Assembly (NCBI GenBank): GCA_964633285.1
Contig: CAZWGA010000013.1
Location: 1 to 64,000 of the forward strand
DNA: 64,000 nucleotides
DNA from: 20CM-2-55-15 sp964633285
GTDB taxonomy: Bacteria > Acidobacteriota > Terriglobia > 20CM-2-55-15
Direction of reading: 5' to 3'
The notes beneath the pieces are model-generated. The model was given only the letters and a program-made list of their open reading frames with translations, did not search any database and was not told the DNA's origin. Made by a program: the position numbers and the translations under genes. Of the stretch, positions 43,830 to 54,247 are shown one piece after another (position 1 is the first letter of the stretch; each line of letters begins with the position of its first letter).

Positions 43830-44741
43830 ATGAAACGCATGACTCTCATTTGCATGTTGGTCGCCGTCGCGGTACTCGCGCCCACAGCGGGCTTCGCGCA
43901 GATTTCCTGCTCGCGCGAAGGATTGCAGCGCGCGGTCGATCTCTACATCGCGGCACAGACCAAAGGCGACACTTCGGGCATGCCGCTGGCGATGGGCCTG
44001 GGATACATGGAGAATGCAGCGCCTTTCAATATCAGCAACGGCGTGATCAAGACACCGATGAAAATCGATCACCATCGCAGTTTGCTCGACACGTCTACGT
44101 GCCAGACGTTCACTGAAGTCATCGTGACCGACAAGGAAAAACCCTACGTGCTCGGCACACGCCTGCGCATCAATCATGACAAGATCGCCGAGATCGAAAT
44201 TCTCTGGACGACCACGGGCTATTGGTTGTTCAACGCCGATACCTACTTGCAATATTCGTCGACGGAAAAGTGGGATGCCATTCCCGCCAACAGGCGAGAT
44301 ACGCGCGACACACTGGTCGCGGCTGCAAATGCGTACCTCGATGCGTTTCTGGAACAGAAAAAAGATCTGGTGCCGTGGGGCTATCCCTGCAATCGCACGG
44401 AGGGCGGCGCGCACACCGGCAGAGGGACTGCCGAGGATAGTTGCGATGTCGGCGTTCCGAGCGGTGTGAACATTTCAAATCGCCGCTTCGTGGTGGATGC
44501 GACAATCGGTGCCGTTGTCGCTTTCTGCACATTCGGCGCAGGAAATCCAAACGGCGGCAGCGGCGCGCCGGACACTCATCTGTTTCGCGTGGAGAATGGA
44601 AAGCTGCGCTACGTGCACACGCTGACGCATCTGCTGCAGGCGAATTTCCGGGGTGGTGGCGGCGCCGGCGCGGGCCAGCGGCGTGGAACCGGCGCTGAGG
44701 GCGCTCCACGAGGAGCGCCACCGAACAATCCGCCACGGTAG
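43830..44741 (+). CDS. Secreted protein resembling fungal DUF8021 family
   Basis: 303 residues, start ATG at 43830 with GAGGAAGGA upstream; signal peptide ends at AGFAQ. The mature protein has LQRAVDLYIAAQTKGD, GYMENAAPFNISNGVI, KIDHHRSLLDTSTCQTFTEV, TTTGYWLFNADTYLQYSSTE, DDSCDVGVPS-like (EDSCDVGVPSGVNISNRRF) and HLFRVENGKLRYVHTLT. From memory this pattern matches a secreted family (DUF8021) known mostly from filamentous fungi, which has an NTF2-like core; I cannot verify it here. A Gly/Arg/Pro-rich tail of ~30 residues ends the protein. Third gene of the operon with DUF6152. Confidence 0.72.
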   Translation: MKRMTLICMLVAVAVLAPTAGFAQISCSREGLQRAVDLYIAAQTKGDTSGMPLAMGLGYMENAAPFNISNGVIKTPMKIDHHRSLLDTSTCQTFTEVIVTDKEKPYVLGTRLRINHDKIAEIEILWTTTGYWLFNADTYLQYSSTEKWDAIPANRRDTRDTLVAAANAYLDAFLEQKKDLVPWGYPCNRTEGGAHTGRGTAEDSCDVGVPSGVNISNRRFVVDATIGAVVAFCTFGAGNPNGGSGAPDTHLFRVENGKLRYVHTLTHLLQANFRGGGGAGAGQRRGTGAEGAPRGAPPNNPPR

Positions 44742-44749
44742 CCGAGTCA

Positions 44750-45586
44750 TCACTTCAGGCGCTTCAGGAAATCCGCGTCCTTCTCGTTTTCCAAACAGAC
44801 TTCATCGATCAACTCCACATCAATAGCGATGCGCTGTTTCAAAGTGACGGTCCAGGGCTTCGTGTAGGCTTTGGAATCATCCACGGTGAGTTGGATCTCG
44901 AGGTGACCAAAATCCGGGCGCCGGATTTGCTCGCGGATTTTGGCAGACTCGGTCACCACGCTTCCGTTCCAATCGATCCACGTGTCGTCGCGTAGTCCAA
45001 CGGTATCGATCACGAGCGTATCGTCCGACCATTTCGCCGATGAATATCCCTGCCATGAAGGAGTCGGATCCACGGGCAACGGACGCCCATCCGTAAATAC
45101 CTGACGGTATCCGGCATTCATTTCATTCAGCACGACGAAGAGACTTGGTGTGTGAACGAACTTCAGCAAGTGCGGCATTCCGTAGGCGCGTATGAAACTA
45201 TCAGGCAAACATCGAACATGAGGATCGTCTTTGGCGTGGTTGGCCGTGCGCTCCTTGACGATGGGAAGCTGCCAGGCCTGATAAGGCAGCCCTCCCGGCA
45301 GATCAACTCCGATATCTTGCATCTGGCGTGAACCCGTAATGGAGCTCGCATCCGCAGGCTTGTCCGCAGCGGCCGCACCGCGGCGCCCGGGTTCTGCTGT
45401 GATCCAGACTCCGGAGAAATCGGGCTTGCCGTCCGCCATGCGCGGCGCCGGCGCCGTCATGTTCACAGTGCCATCGGCTTTACGCGGCATGCCCGCGGTT
45501 GGATACTTCAACCACTGAGCGGCCAGCGGAGTCGAGACCAGCGGTGTACACAAAAGGACGAATGCGGCGATAAAACGAAGTAGCAT
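44750..45586 (-). CDS. Secreted hypothetical protein
   Basis: 278 residues from the ATG at 45586, giving a signal peptide (RFIAAFVLLCTPLVSTPLAAQ). Motifs: PRMADGKPDFSGVW, a very common opening of a secreted acidobacterial family, then DPHVRCLPDSFIRAYGMPHL, VLNEMNAGYRQVFTDGRPLP, WQGYSSAKWSDDTLVIDTVG and a C-terminal TVTLKQRIAIDVELIDEVCLENEKD. No known catalytic motif. It shares the W-DTLVIDT element with the protein at 42323-43333, so the two may be distant relatives. Convergent with the DUF8021-like gene, 8 bp apart. Confidence 0.78.
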   Translation of the reverse strand: MLLRFIAAFVLLCTPLVSTPLAAQWLKYPTAGMPRKADGTVNMTAPAPRMADGKPDFSGVWITAEPGRRGAAAADKPADASSITGSRQMQDIGVDLPGGLPYQAWQLPIVKERTANHAKDDPHVRCLPDSFIRAYGMPHLLKFVHTPSLFVVLNEMNAGYRQVFTDGRPLPVDPTPSWQGYSSAKWSDDTLVIDTVGLRDDTWIDWNGSVVTESAKIREQIRRPDFGHLEIQLTVDDSKAYTKPWTVTLKQRIAIDVELIDEVCLENEKDADFLKRLK

Positions 45587-45673
45587 CGCGCAAGGATACA
45601 CCAAAACTTCGGAAGGCCGAATGTCAGTCGAGGGCGCTCCCTCACCACTCATCATTCCTTCGAAGTTCTGTCG

Positions 45674-48600
45674 TTAATTGCCGCTCGAGAGGGTCAATGA
45701 AACGGATAAACCAAATGCCGGAACAGTCGCGGATATGATAGTGGCGCCCGCTCCGGCGATGGCAAGGTTACCGGCGACGCCGTTACTGTCGGTAACGGAC
45801 TCGACAGCAGTCAGATGTCCATTGCCGCTCTGGACTGTCCATTTCACAGTAAGACCGGACACCTTCTGATCGCTGCCATCGGTGACCCGAACACTAACAA
45901 TTGCGGGCACGCCCAATGGAACCAGCTGAGTGATGGGCGTCACAGCCGGAATGTGCGCGGGGAAAGGTTGAGCGGTGGCGGCGAAGGTTGCGGGAACCAG
46001 CGCATTCGACGACGCCCTAAAGGAATTCATTACTGCGCTGGGTCCGAGACGGGCGAACACCTGCGTATAACCCGCTGCATCAGTAACTTGGACCGCTGGG
46101 GGCAAAACCGAACCACCTCCGGTGACGGAAGAGAATGTCACACTTAACCCGGGGACGCCATTGCCGCGTGGGTCGACGATCTGGACCACAAAAGGCCTGG
46201 TTAGAGTTTGGCCGACATATGCCTTTTGGCCGTCGCCAGAGAATACCTGGATATCCAAAGCGAACGATGGCGTCGCTACTATCGAGAAAGTTAGCTTCTG
46301 TGCTAAACCGCTCGTTCGCACCTCAAATATGTTGGGGCTTGCTGTAGTTCCCAGATGCGCCGACACGGTGGCTATTCCGCTGCTGTCCGTGATTGCAGAT
46401 GGGCCAATCGTCCCTCCGCCCGATGTTGCGAAGAACGCCACGCCAATTCCCGGTACAGGCGCATTCGACGAGTCCACAACCTTGACGGAAACCGGTATGT
46501 AACTGCCTATTTCCGCGGATTGAGGGAGTGTTCCGCTCAGGGCCAGCGCTGATGGTGCAACCGAGAGGGCATTGACGGTGATTGTTGACGAATTGATTCC
46601 CACCATTGCGGAGAACTTTTCAGGTCCTGGAGCCAGTCCGAGCGTGATGGTCGCGAACGCTTCTCCGTCGCCATTCGTGAAGGCGGATGTTGGCGTTATG
46701 CTTCCTCCTCCGCTCAGTGCAGCGAATGTGACCAGCATGCCAGGGAGCGGAGTGGAATCTACGTCCAGGACCGCCACAACCAGCGGTTGGGCGACGGCCA
46801 CCCCTTTAACGCCATTGGCAGGCCCCGAAACCACAATCAATTCCGCCGGAGGATTAGGCGGACCCGTGGTGATGTCGAAGATCAGGGGATCCAACCCGGC
46901 GACCGTCGCGGCAAACTTTTGATGGCCCGTTAATACAGCCAAATCGACAACGGTCTGCGCGGTGCCATTTCTATCGGTGCGGACAACGGGCGTTTCGATC
47001 ACGGCTCCACCGGCACTGGAATCGGCTGAGAAAGTGACGACAGCGCCGGGCACGCTCCGGTCTTCCGCCGCGTTCCACACCTTCACCTTTAAAGTGTGTT
47101 TGGCGCCCCGCCAGGCGGAGAAAGTCTGGTACTTGTCAAAATTGAGGGTGTAGGGTGGGACCGCTGTGGCATTGAATGTTAACGATACGCCGCCTGCGAT
47201 CGAGGCTCGGAATTGTTGCGGCCCAATCGATGGCCCAAGCATTGGAACAGCTTCTGCATATCCACTAGCGTCGACGATTGCGATCGAGGGAGTCGCAAAA
47301 CCGCCGCCAGAAACCGCCGAAAACAGCACGGGCGCCGCCGGCACTGGAAACCCATTCAGATCGGTAACACGAACTCCGAGGCTGGTGAGATAGGAATCAG
47401 TCGCTGCGGTTCGGTTCGTTCCGGCTAAACCGACTTGATTATCGCCTTTCTCAATGGTCAGGTTTGCAGCGGGTCCCGCTACTGTGATTTGAATCGAGGA
47501 GCTAACCAACCCTGTTGCGGATGCTACGATGGTCAGTTTGCCGGGAGTGGCTGAATTTAGCGATGCCGCGCCAATACCCGCTTGAGTCGTGATGATTGAG
47601 GCGGATAAGGCGCCGGTTCCACTCGAAATCGTGAGGTAAACCGGAATGGAAACTGCAACGAGGTTACCTCCCGGATCGACGACGCTAACGCTCAGTGTTG
47701 AAGATCCTCCGGCAACAATCGCCGATGCCCCGGTAAGCCGAAGCGCCACGGCAGGCCCAGGAGTGACAGTGAATGGGACACTGACGGGGAGGTAATTGCC
47801 CGTCCCATTCGGCGTATCAACGAAGAGGGTATGAGCGCCGGCAGGTATATTGAAAGGAACGGTCAGTTTCGCCGTCATGAATGAGGGACTCATGACAGTG
47901 ATGTCCGAAACCGAAATAAGGAAGGCCTTTATATTCGTGACGCCGGCAACGAAGCCCGAACCGGCAATTGAAATTACAACCGAACTGCCAGCGGCAGCCG
48001 AGGATGGCGTTACTGAGAGCACTTGCGGCTTTGGCAGCAATCCACTTACCGTTATCGAAGACTTGCTTACGGTTACACGCGCGTTTGGATCGTGGATATC
48101 GATGGCTTGAGTATCTACAAGAAGGGTCTGCTTGACGGCAATGGGGCTTGTTCCATTGTCGACAGGCTTGAATACCACAGTCGCGACAGGGAAGGTCCCG
48201 GTCGGCCCCCTGACCCCACTGTGAAAGCTGTTGAACGTGATCTCCCCGTAGGTGTTGTCGATATTCGTTGCTACGAGTGGGAAGGTGAAACCGTTGATGA
48301 ACGCAGCTTGCGCACTATCGGCGTGTATGACGTTCTTATCGTAGGCAAGAGTTACTTGATATGCTCCCAGTTCGATTGGCGTCGATATCAGCACGGTGAC
48401 ACAACCTGCAATTGCAGATCCCGTAACCGAAAATGCCACTGGATCGCTCGCGCCTGAGTTCGTCGTCACTGTCATGGTATAGCTGCCTGGATCGACGCAC
48501 TGATCCAGCGTCAAATCGAAGGCCAGTTGAACCGGTCCTAGTACCTGCAGCGAATCGATGAGAGCGCCTTTGATGTTGACCGATACGCTGGTTCCACCCT

Positions 48601-51600
48601 GCAGATTCAAACCTGTGACTACGATGTGAGTTGTGGATCCTCGTGGAACTTGTCCGGGATTGACCTTCGTGATTACAGGTTTCCCGGGTACGGGCGATGC
48701 GAGTATGGGACCTTTAATAACCCGAATCCTGCCGTTTCCCGTATCGGCAACAAACAGATCTCCGGCACTGTCGAATGCGAGCCAAGATGGAAACGACAGA
48801 CTGGCATTTGCCGCGGGGCCGTTATCGCCCAGGAATCCGGGAACCCCCGTTCCGGCGACCGTGAACGCATCGTTAGTCCCGGTTTTTTCGCGGCGGACTT
48901 CGTGGCCGCTCGAATATGCGAAATACGTCATTCCATCCCGATCGACGCTCGGCCCGCCGGTGACATGGTCCACGTTGCCGACCAAAGGGGATATGAATCC
49001 AGTCGCCGCAGAGATCGCCCACATCCCACGGGAGTCTCGGACATACAGATTGTCGCTCGAATCGATGACGATAGCGTCTGGATTCACGAACGCACTGCCC
49101 GCTGCAGGGCCGCTGTTGTTCCCAAGGAACTCGGCGAATCCGGTGCCCGCATGGACCACGTTCGTTCCGTTCAGGATGTCGATTCTTCGAATCTGGTTCG
49201 AAGCCGCATCCGCGACGAACAGATTACCAACTCCATCGGAGACAATTCCCCCCGTTTCGAATATAGCGACCTTGGCGAGGAGGCCTGTTGCAAGCTCCAG
49301 TTTGACTATTTTGACTTCGACGTCTAAGTGGTCTGCCGTCACACTCCGGAGCACAATATACAGGTTGCCTTGAGCATCCGCAGATGCTGCAAAAGCAGTG
49401 TCTGCAAATGTCAATACAGTTTCCATTTTGGCCGATCCAGCGGGAATTCGGTATAAACCCGAACTGTAGTTCTCGCCGGTATATCCTGCGACGTACGCAT
49501 TGCCTTCTGCATCCACACAAACCGCCGTGGCATACTCGAACGAACCAACCAACGCGATGTTGCCCGTCGCAGCCGACAGTTTTCGAACTGTCGTTGACAC
49601 TGGAACGCCAAGATCGAAATAGAAGCTGGAAGCCGAGAATCCGAGATCGTCCTCGAGTACGAACACATTTCCGGCGCCGTCCGCGGCGACCTCTTTGGGA
49701 AGAACGAGAGGAACCTGATTCGCAGGTCCTTCAAATGGTCCCGCGGGAACGCCGCCGGCAATGGTAGTTATGATTTGCGTTCCCGACGCGACCTTCCGGA
49801 TGCGGTTGTTGTTCGTATCCGCGATGTAGAGATTTCCTGCGGCATCTACCGCGATGCCGTGAGGAGTATCCAGCCTTGCTGCTGTTGCGAGTCCGCCGTC
49901 TCCGCTAAAACCGGCGAGGCCGGTTCCCGCAACGGTCGTGATGACGCCTGTTCTGGCGGACACCTTGCGAACGCGATGATGGCCGGTGTCCGCAATATAG
50001 ATATTGCCCAGGGAATCGATCGCGAGTTTCCGCGGCTTCGACAAAGTTGCGGAAGCTGAGACCGAGCCATCACCGGCAAAATTACTCCCGCCGGCGACTG
50101 TCGTGATGTCGCCCGGTTGCAGTTGCGCCAGCGGCGTCGTTTCAATAAGCACGGGATACTGCGCAATGCCTCCGCGGTGTTCGATGGTCAGAGTCGTCAG
50201 GCCGCTGGGCACGGGCGGCGCCGTGAACGAGACGGTCTGCGAGTTTTCGACCAACACATTTGCCCCGACATACCCGTTCAAAACGACGCTTGTCTCCGGC
50301 GCAAAGTTGAAACCATGAATCGTGATTCTCTGTCCCCCGGTATTGCGAATGCTGGCCGGGGAAATCGAACTGATAAGAGGTTCGCCATACCGGAATTGCT
50401 GCGCGGTGTTTCCCGCATCGGCGACGAGGATCGTGCCGCTTTGAGCGATTGTGATGCCGCGCGGAGAGCGGAACGTATTCGGCTGGACTGCAAACACGAC
50501 CTGGCCTGTGTGAAGCAGCGTGCGGATCGCGCCGGACGATTCGGATACAAAAATGTTTCCGGCGGGGTCGACCGCAATACCAGTCGGCTGATGCAGCAGA
50601 AAGTTGTTTGAAGAGTCGCTCGCAATCCCGATCGCGAGCCCCGGCGGCGCCGAAACGGTCAGCGTCTGCACAGTGCCGTTTTCCGAAACGCGCCGCAAAG
50701 CTCCGTTGCCGGCATCGGCGACCACGACGCTCACCGGGGGCGGTGGCAGGCCGAGGCGTTGTCGTTCGAGAATCTGAGTCGTAGATTCCGTAACGACAGC
50801 GATCCCGGAGGGCGCTTTAAAGGAAGCTGTGGTTCCTGTGCCGTCGGCGAAGCCGGATATGCCGGGCGTACCGGCAATCGTTTGGACAGCGCCGCTCACC
50901 AAGTTAATTCGCCGAATCGTGTGATTTCCGGAGTCCACAACCCAGAGATATCCGCGATCGTCAAATGTGACGCCTGCGGGATTGTTGAAGGAGGCTGTGG
51001 ACAAACTTCCATCGGAGCTTCCTGCATTTCCAGTTCCCGCGAAGGTTTCAACCTTGCCCGGTGTGCCCGGACTTACTTTTCGAATGACGTTGTTCGCGCT
51101 GTCGCTGACATAGAGGGTTGCATCGGACTGATTGAGAACCAGAAATGAAGGACCTTTGAAGAGCGATTGCAGCCTCACATCGTTTCTAAATCCGGGGTTC
51201 TTTGCGATGCCGGCGTAAATTTCCGGCGTGGACTGCAGGTTTTGCGCACGAAGAATCGTCTGGTCCTGCGATGCTGCCAGGTACAGCCGCCGGGCGCCGT
51301 CCTGAACCACACCGGTAACGTCGAACCCGCCCGCAGCGGAATCGACTTTAACGACTGTTACTGTGATGGCGGCAACGGTGTCACCGCTCGAAATGGCCAC
51401 AGTTGCGAAGCCTGCTTTATTGCCGGAGACTTTGCCGTCGAAAGCAACCGATGCAATCGACGGAGCGATGCTCGAATAGATCAGCGCGGCGTCCGAGTGG
51501 ACCTGGCCCAATCTGTCGATTGCCCGAACTGTCAGTTGGATCGTGTTTCCCTCGTTCACTACGATTTCCGTGAGCGCGTTCTTCGTATCGGGATCGACGA

Positions 51601-54247
51601 CCAGAACCTGTGTGATGTCCGTGGGAGAGCCTCCGGCCCCTCCATCACCGCGAACCTGAAAAACCAGAGTCTCGCTTGTGCCGCCTCCCGGCGCAGGATT
51701 GAACACCGATACAGTATGCGAACCGAGACTCAAAACCGGTGTTGTGATTCGGAGACTGGTGCTACTGACGAAGATCGTATCGACGGGCGCACCGTCGATG
51801 AATACCTTAGATGCCCGCGAAAAGCCCGCACCGGTCAAGGTCACTTGAGTGGGTTTACCGTCCGAATTGCCGCCCGGTGAGAGCAGGGTTAAAGCCGGCG
51901 CCGGGTATGACACGGCGAATTCCTCCGTGTTCGACGTGCCGCCCCCAGGCGGCAAATTTGTGACGAGAACGCGGTGGATGCCGGAACTCAAAAGTTCTGC
52001 GGGAATGTTCACCACCAGCAAGGACGGATCAATGAACGATGCGGAAATTGTGTTTCCATCGAACGTAACTACCGAATCCGAGCGAAATCCGGTTCCACTG
52101 ATCGAGATGTCGACAGAAGAGACTCCAGACGCAGTGCTCGCAGGCGATAGGGATGATATACCGGGTTTCGGTTTGCTCTCCGGAACTGTAAACAGGATAC
52201 CGACAGAACTATGCATCGCCATGCGAACGATAACTCGGCCTGTAACGGCTCCAGCCGGAACCGTCACCGTCAGGGTGTTTGGCGCCGCGGCCGCAACGAC
52301 AGCTTGAACCGATGTATTGTCCGGTCCCGCAAAGGTGACGACGTTCTCTGCGAGTATCTGGCTGAATCCGGTTCCACTGATCGTTACTGCCGTTCCGGCA
52401 ACTCCGGAGTTCGGCGTCAATGAGTCGATTTTGATGAGATCGGCGTCCGGCAGGGACAAAGCGTACGTTGAGAAATGCATCACGTCCGCTGCGACAGTCC
52501 GGCCGTCTTCACTCACAATGGCGTCGAATCCACTCAACTCATATTTGCGGCTCGCCGAATCCAATACGAGTAACGGAAGCGAGGTTCCCGGCGTCATCTG
52601 GACTGCGAGAGGAAATATCAGCTTGGCGGGTATCCTGAATTGGGTTCCGGAGGGTTCACACTGTACCGCAGCGACGATTGCCTGATTTGCGATTGCCGGC
52701 AAAGTCTGGATATCCGCGCCCGTAATACTGATTTTGGTGTCGGCCTGAAGCGATCCGGGAGAAATGGAGATCGACACGCTTGCATCGGATGAAAGAACTT
52801 GTGCGCCTGCATTCGCCGTAACCATGCGTCCAGTTGCCTGAGGACGAAGCTGGAATCCTTGCGCGGCAACGTTCGATAAGACATTCAACGTTGCAAGCGA
52901 ACCAAAAAGCTCGAAAGCAAAAATGGGCCGCGAGGATGTGATATGAATGGTGCCACCCTGCAAATCGACGATGGACGGCAGTAGTTCGCTCACGAGTCGA
53001 GTCCTTTTTGAATTCGCGGGCAGAGTGAAAACAGCTGAGTCCAGGCGGCGCCCATCGGCGCCGAGCACATCGACCGAAACAGTGGCGGACAAGGAACTGG
53101 AATTGACGATGGCTAACCCCGTGTAGAAACCATAGCCTTGAGCGACGTGCGCAAACGAGACATCCGATAGTGCCGTTGCCTGGGCAGGAACGGCGGAGAG
53201 CATCGTTCCATCGTCCGCGCCGATTTCCACGTAGCCGATCAGACCGGGCCCGTCATCATCCTGAACATCGAATCTGATAAAACCTGTGTTCGTGCTCTCA
53301 CCGGAAAGATTGAACATGCGCCTGACAGGTTCTTCAAGCCGTCCGAAAGGAGGAATAGTTCGATCAACAGGGGAAGGAGCCGGTATCGGCTTGCCGTTCT
53401 CCTCCCACCCGCCGGCTGCTATTCGAACGTGCTGGGCCTGAGAAGAAGGGTTCACCAGGACGATCGAGCTGTAGTAACCGCCTTGTGTTGCAACGTGCGC
53501 CAGATATCCCGATCTGAAAACGGCATCCTTTCCAGCGGCGAGTATCGTTGCGATGTCCGAACGATTTCGATACGTTTCAAATCCGATAAGAGCGCGTGGC
53601 GCCGGATGAAACAATCGCGTCTCGGAATCGACAGCTACATAGCCATCGAAATCGCCAGCCTCGACCAGTTGACTTAGGGGGACGCTAAACCCCGTTCGCG
53701 GTTCCATCGCAAAAGGCTTTTGCAGGATCAGTTTTCCATTGTTTCCGTAAAGGCTGATCACGGCACGGTCGAGCCGCTCGGGACTAACATTCACGAGACT
53801 GATCGTTGTGGCCGCGGATGTCTTTAGAAAAAGCAGGTGATCTGACGGTGCGTTGGCCAGAGTCGCGCCGTCAATAACCGTAAGATCGGAGTTGTATAAC
53901 AGAAAAAAACCATTAACTGCCGCGGATGAATTGATTTCAATCCATCCAGATTCTGCGGAAATGGCATCGCCGAACATTTCCGCCGCGCTCAGTGCCTTCT
54001 GGCCGGAGACCGGGAGATCCAATTTGGCAGGATTTGTAATCCCTTGACCGGAGATGATCTCACCCTTGTAGTTACGCGCCGTCAGAGTGACAGCTACGCG
54101 TTCCGTCCATGGATTTGACAGGGCAATACCCATATCCGTCCCAATCGAGGATGGCAAGACTGGTACGTACACCGGCTGAGGTTCGCCTTGCAGAAGTGCT
54201 GCAACCAAGACCATCCAGAGAATGCTTCCTGCGATTCGCCTGAACAT
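45674..54247 (-). CDS. Giant secreted IPT/NHL/cohesin-like/Big-repeat protein
   Basis: 2857 residues with signal peptide 1-21. N-terminal ~25-470: three or four repeats of a beta domain (VLVNPSSQAQHVRIAAGG, AIVNSSSLSATVSVDVLG). ~475-600: ZU5-like domain ending HFSTYALSLP. ~602-866: three IPT/TIG domains (LTPNSGVAGTAVTISGTGF). ~870-968: Big_2-like. ~970-1290 and ~1375-1848: NHL propellers (AIDSLGNIYIADTGHHRVRK) with an IPT domain between. ~1855-1945: IPT. ~1948-2070: cohesin-like (GAYQVTLAYDKNVIHADSAQ). ~2070-2162: IPT. ~2163-2857: about seven ~100-residue Big_1-like repeats. There is no C-terminal sorting signal or membrane helix, so release or secretion by an unidentified route is expected. 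Probable adhesin or matrix protein; AAGG precedes the ATG. Confidence 0.88.
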   Translation of the reverse strand: MFRRIAGSILWMVLVAALLQGEPQPVYVPVLPSSIGTDMGIALSNPWTERVAVTLTARNYKGEIISGQGITNPAKLDLPVSGQKALSAAEMFGDAISAESGWIEINSSAAVNGFFLLYNSDLTVIDGATLANAPSDHLLFLKTSAATTISLVNVSPERLDRAVISLYGNNGKLILQKPFAMEPRTGFSVPLSQLVEAGDFDGYVAVDSETRLFHPAPRALIGFETYRNRSDIATILAAGKDAVFRSGYLAHVATQGGYYSSIVLVNPSSQAQHVRIAAGGWEENGKPIPAPSPVDRTIPPFGRLEEPVRRMFNLSGESTNTGFIRFDVQDDDGPGLIGYVEIGADDGTMLSAVPAQATALSDVSFAHVAQGYGFYTGLAIVNSSSLSATVSVDVLGADGRRLDSAVFTLPANSKRTRLVSELLPSIVDLQGGTIHITSSRPIFAFELFGSLATLNVLSNVAAQGFQLRPQATGRMVTANAGAQVLSSDASVSISISPGSLQADTKISITGADIQTLPAIANQAIVAAVQCEPSGTQFRIPAKLIFPLAVQMTPGTSLPLLVLDSASRKYELSGFDAIVSEDGRTVAADVMHFSTYALSLPDADLIKIDSLTPNSGVAGTAVTISGTGFSQILAENVVTFAGPDNTSVQAVVAAAAPNTLTVTVPAGAVTGRVIVRMAMHSSVGILFTVPESKPKPGISSLSPASTASGVSSVDISISGTGFRSDSVVTFDGNTISASFIDPSLLVVNIPAELLSSGIHRVLVTNLPPGGGTSNTEEFAVSYPAPALTLLSPGGNSDGKPTQVTLTGAGFSRASKVFIDGAPVDTIFVSSTSLRITTPVLSLGSHTVSVFNPAPGGGTSETLVFQVRGDGGAGGSPTDITQVLVVDPDTKNALTEIVVNEGNTIQLTVRAIDRLGQVHSDAALIYSSIAPSIASVAFDGKVSGNKAGFATVAISSGDTVAAITVTVVKVDSAAGGFDVTGVVQDGARRLYLAASQDQTILRAQNLQSTPEIYAGIAKNPGFRNDVRLQSLFKGPSFLVLNQSDATLYVSDSANNVIRKVSPGTPGKVETFAGTGNAGSSDGSLSTASFNNPAGVTFDDRGYLWVVDSGNHTIRRINLVSGAVQTIAGTPGISGFADGTGTTASFKAPSGIAVVTESTTQILERQRLGLPPPPVSVVVADAGNGALRRVSENGTVQTLTVSAPPGLAIGIASDSSNNFLLHQPTGIAVDPAGNIFVSESSGAIRTLLHTGQVVFAVQPNTFRSPRGITIAQSGTILVADAGNTAQQFRYGEPLISSISPASIRNTGGQRITIHGFNFAPETSVVLNGYVGANVLVENSQTVSFTAPPVPSGLTTLTIEHRGGIAQYPVLIETTPLAQLQPGDITTVAGGSNFAGDGSVSASATLSKPRKLAIDSLGNIYIADTGHHRVRKVSARTGVITTVAGTGLAGFSGDGGLATAARLDTPHGIAVDAAGNLYIADTNNNRIRKVASGTQIITTIAGGVPAGPFEGPANQVPLVLPKEVAADGAGNVFVLEDDLGFSASSFYFDLGVPVSTTVRKLSAATGNIALVGSFEYATAVCVDAEGNAYVAGYTGENYSSGLYRIPAGSAKMETVLTFADTAFAASADAQGNLYIVLRSVTADHLDVEVKIVKLELATGLLAKVAIFETGGIVSDGVGNLFVADAASNQIRRIDILNGTNVVHAGTGFAEFLGNNSGPAAGSAFVNPDAIVIDSSDNLYVRDSRGMWAISAATGFISPLVGNVDHVTGGPSVDRDGMTYFAYSSGHEVRREKTGTNDAFTVAGTGVPGFLGDNGPAANASLSFPSWLAFDSAGDLFVADTGNGRIRVIKGPILASPVPGKPVITKVNPGQVPRGSTTHIVVTGLNLQGGTSVSVNIKGALIDSLQVLGPVQLAFDLTLDQCVDPGSYTMTVTTNSGASDPVAFSVTGSAIAGCVTVLISTPIELGAYQVTLAYDKNVIHADSAQAAFINGFTFPLVATNIDNTYGEITFNSFHSGVRGPTGTFPVATVVFKPVDNGTSPIAVKQTLLVDTQAIDIHDPNARVTVSKSSITVSGLLPKPQVLSVTPSSAAAGSSVVISIAGSGFVAGVTNIKAFLISVSDITVMSPSFMTAKLTVPFNIPAGAHTLFVDTPNGTGNYLPVSVPFTVTPGPAVALRLTGASAIVAGGSSTLSVSVVDPGGNLVAVSIPVYLTISSGTGALSASIITTQAGIGAASLNSATPGKLTIVASATGLVSSSIQITVAGPAANLTIEKGDNQVGLAGTNRTAATDSYLTSLGVRVTDLNGFPVPAAPVLFSAVSGGGFATPSIAIVDASGYAEAVPMLGPSIGPQQFRASIAGGVSLTFNATAVPPYTLNFDKYQTFSAWRGAKHTLKVKVWNAAEDRSVPGAVVTFSADSSAGGAVIETPVVRTDRNGTAQTVVDLAVLTGHQKFAATVAGLDPLIFDITTGPPNPPAELIVVSGPANGVKGVAVAQPLVVAVLDVDSTPLPGMLVTFAALSGGGSITPTSAFTNGDGEAFATITLGLAPGPEKFSAMVGINSSTITVNALSVAPSALALSGTLPQSAEIGSYIPVSVKVVDSSNAPVPGIGVAFFATSGGGTIGPSAITDSSGIATVSAHLGTTASPNIFEVRTSGLAQKLTFSIVATPSFALDIQVFSGDGQKAYVGQTLTRPFVVQIVDPRGNGVPGLSVTFSSVTGGGSVLPPAVQVTDAAGYTQVFARLGPSAVMNSFRASSNALVPATFAATAQPFPAHIPAVTPITQLVPLGVPAIVSVRVTDGSDQKVSGLTVKWTVQSGNGHLTAVESVTDSNGVAGNLAIAGAGATIISATVPAFGLSVSLTLSSGN

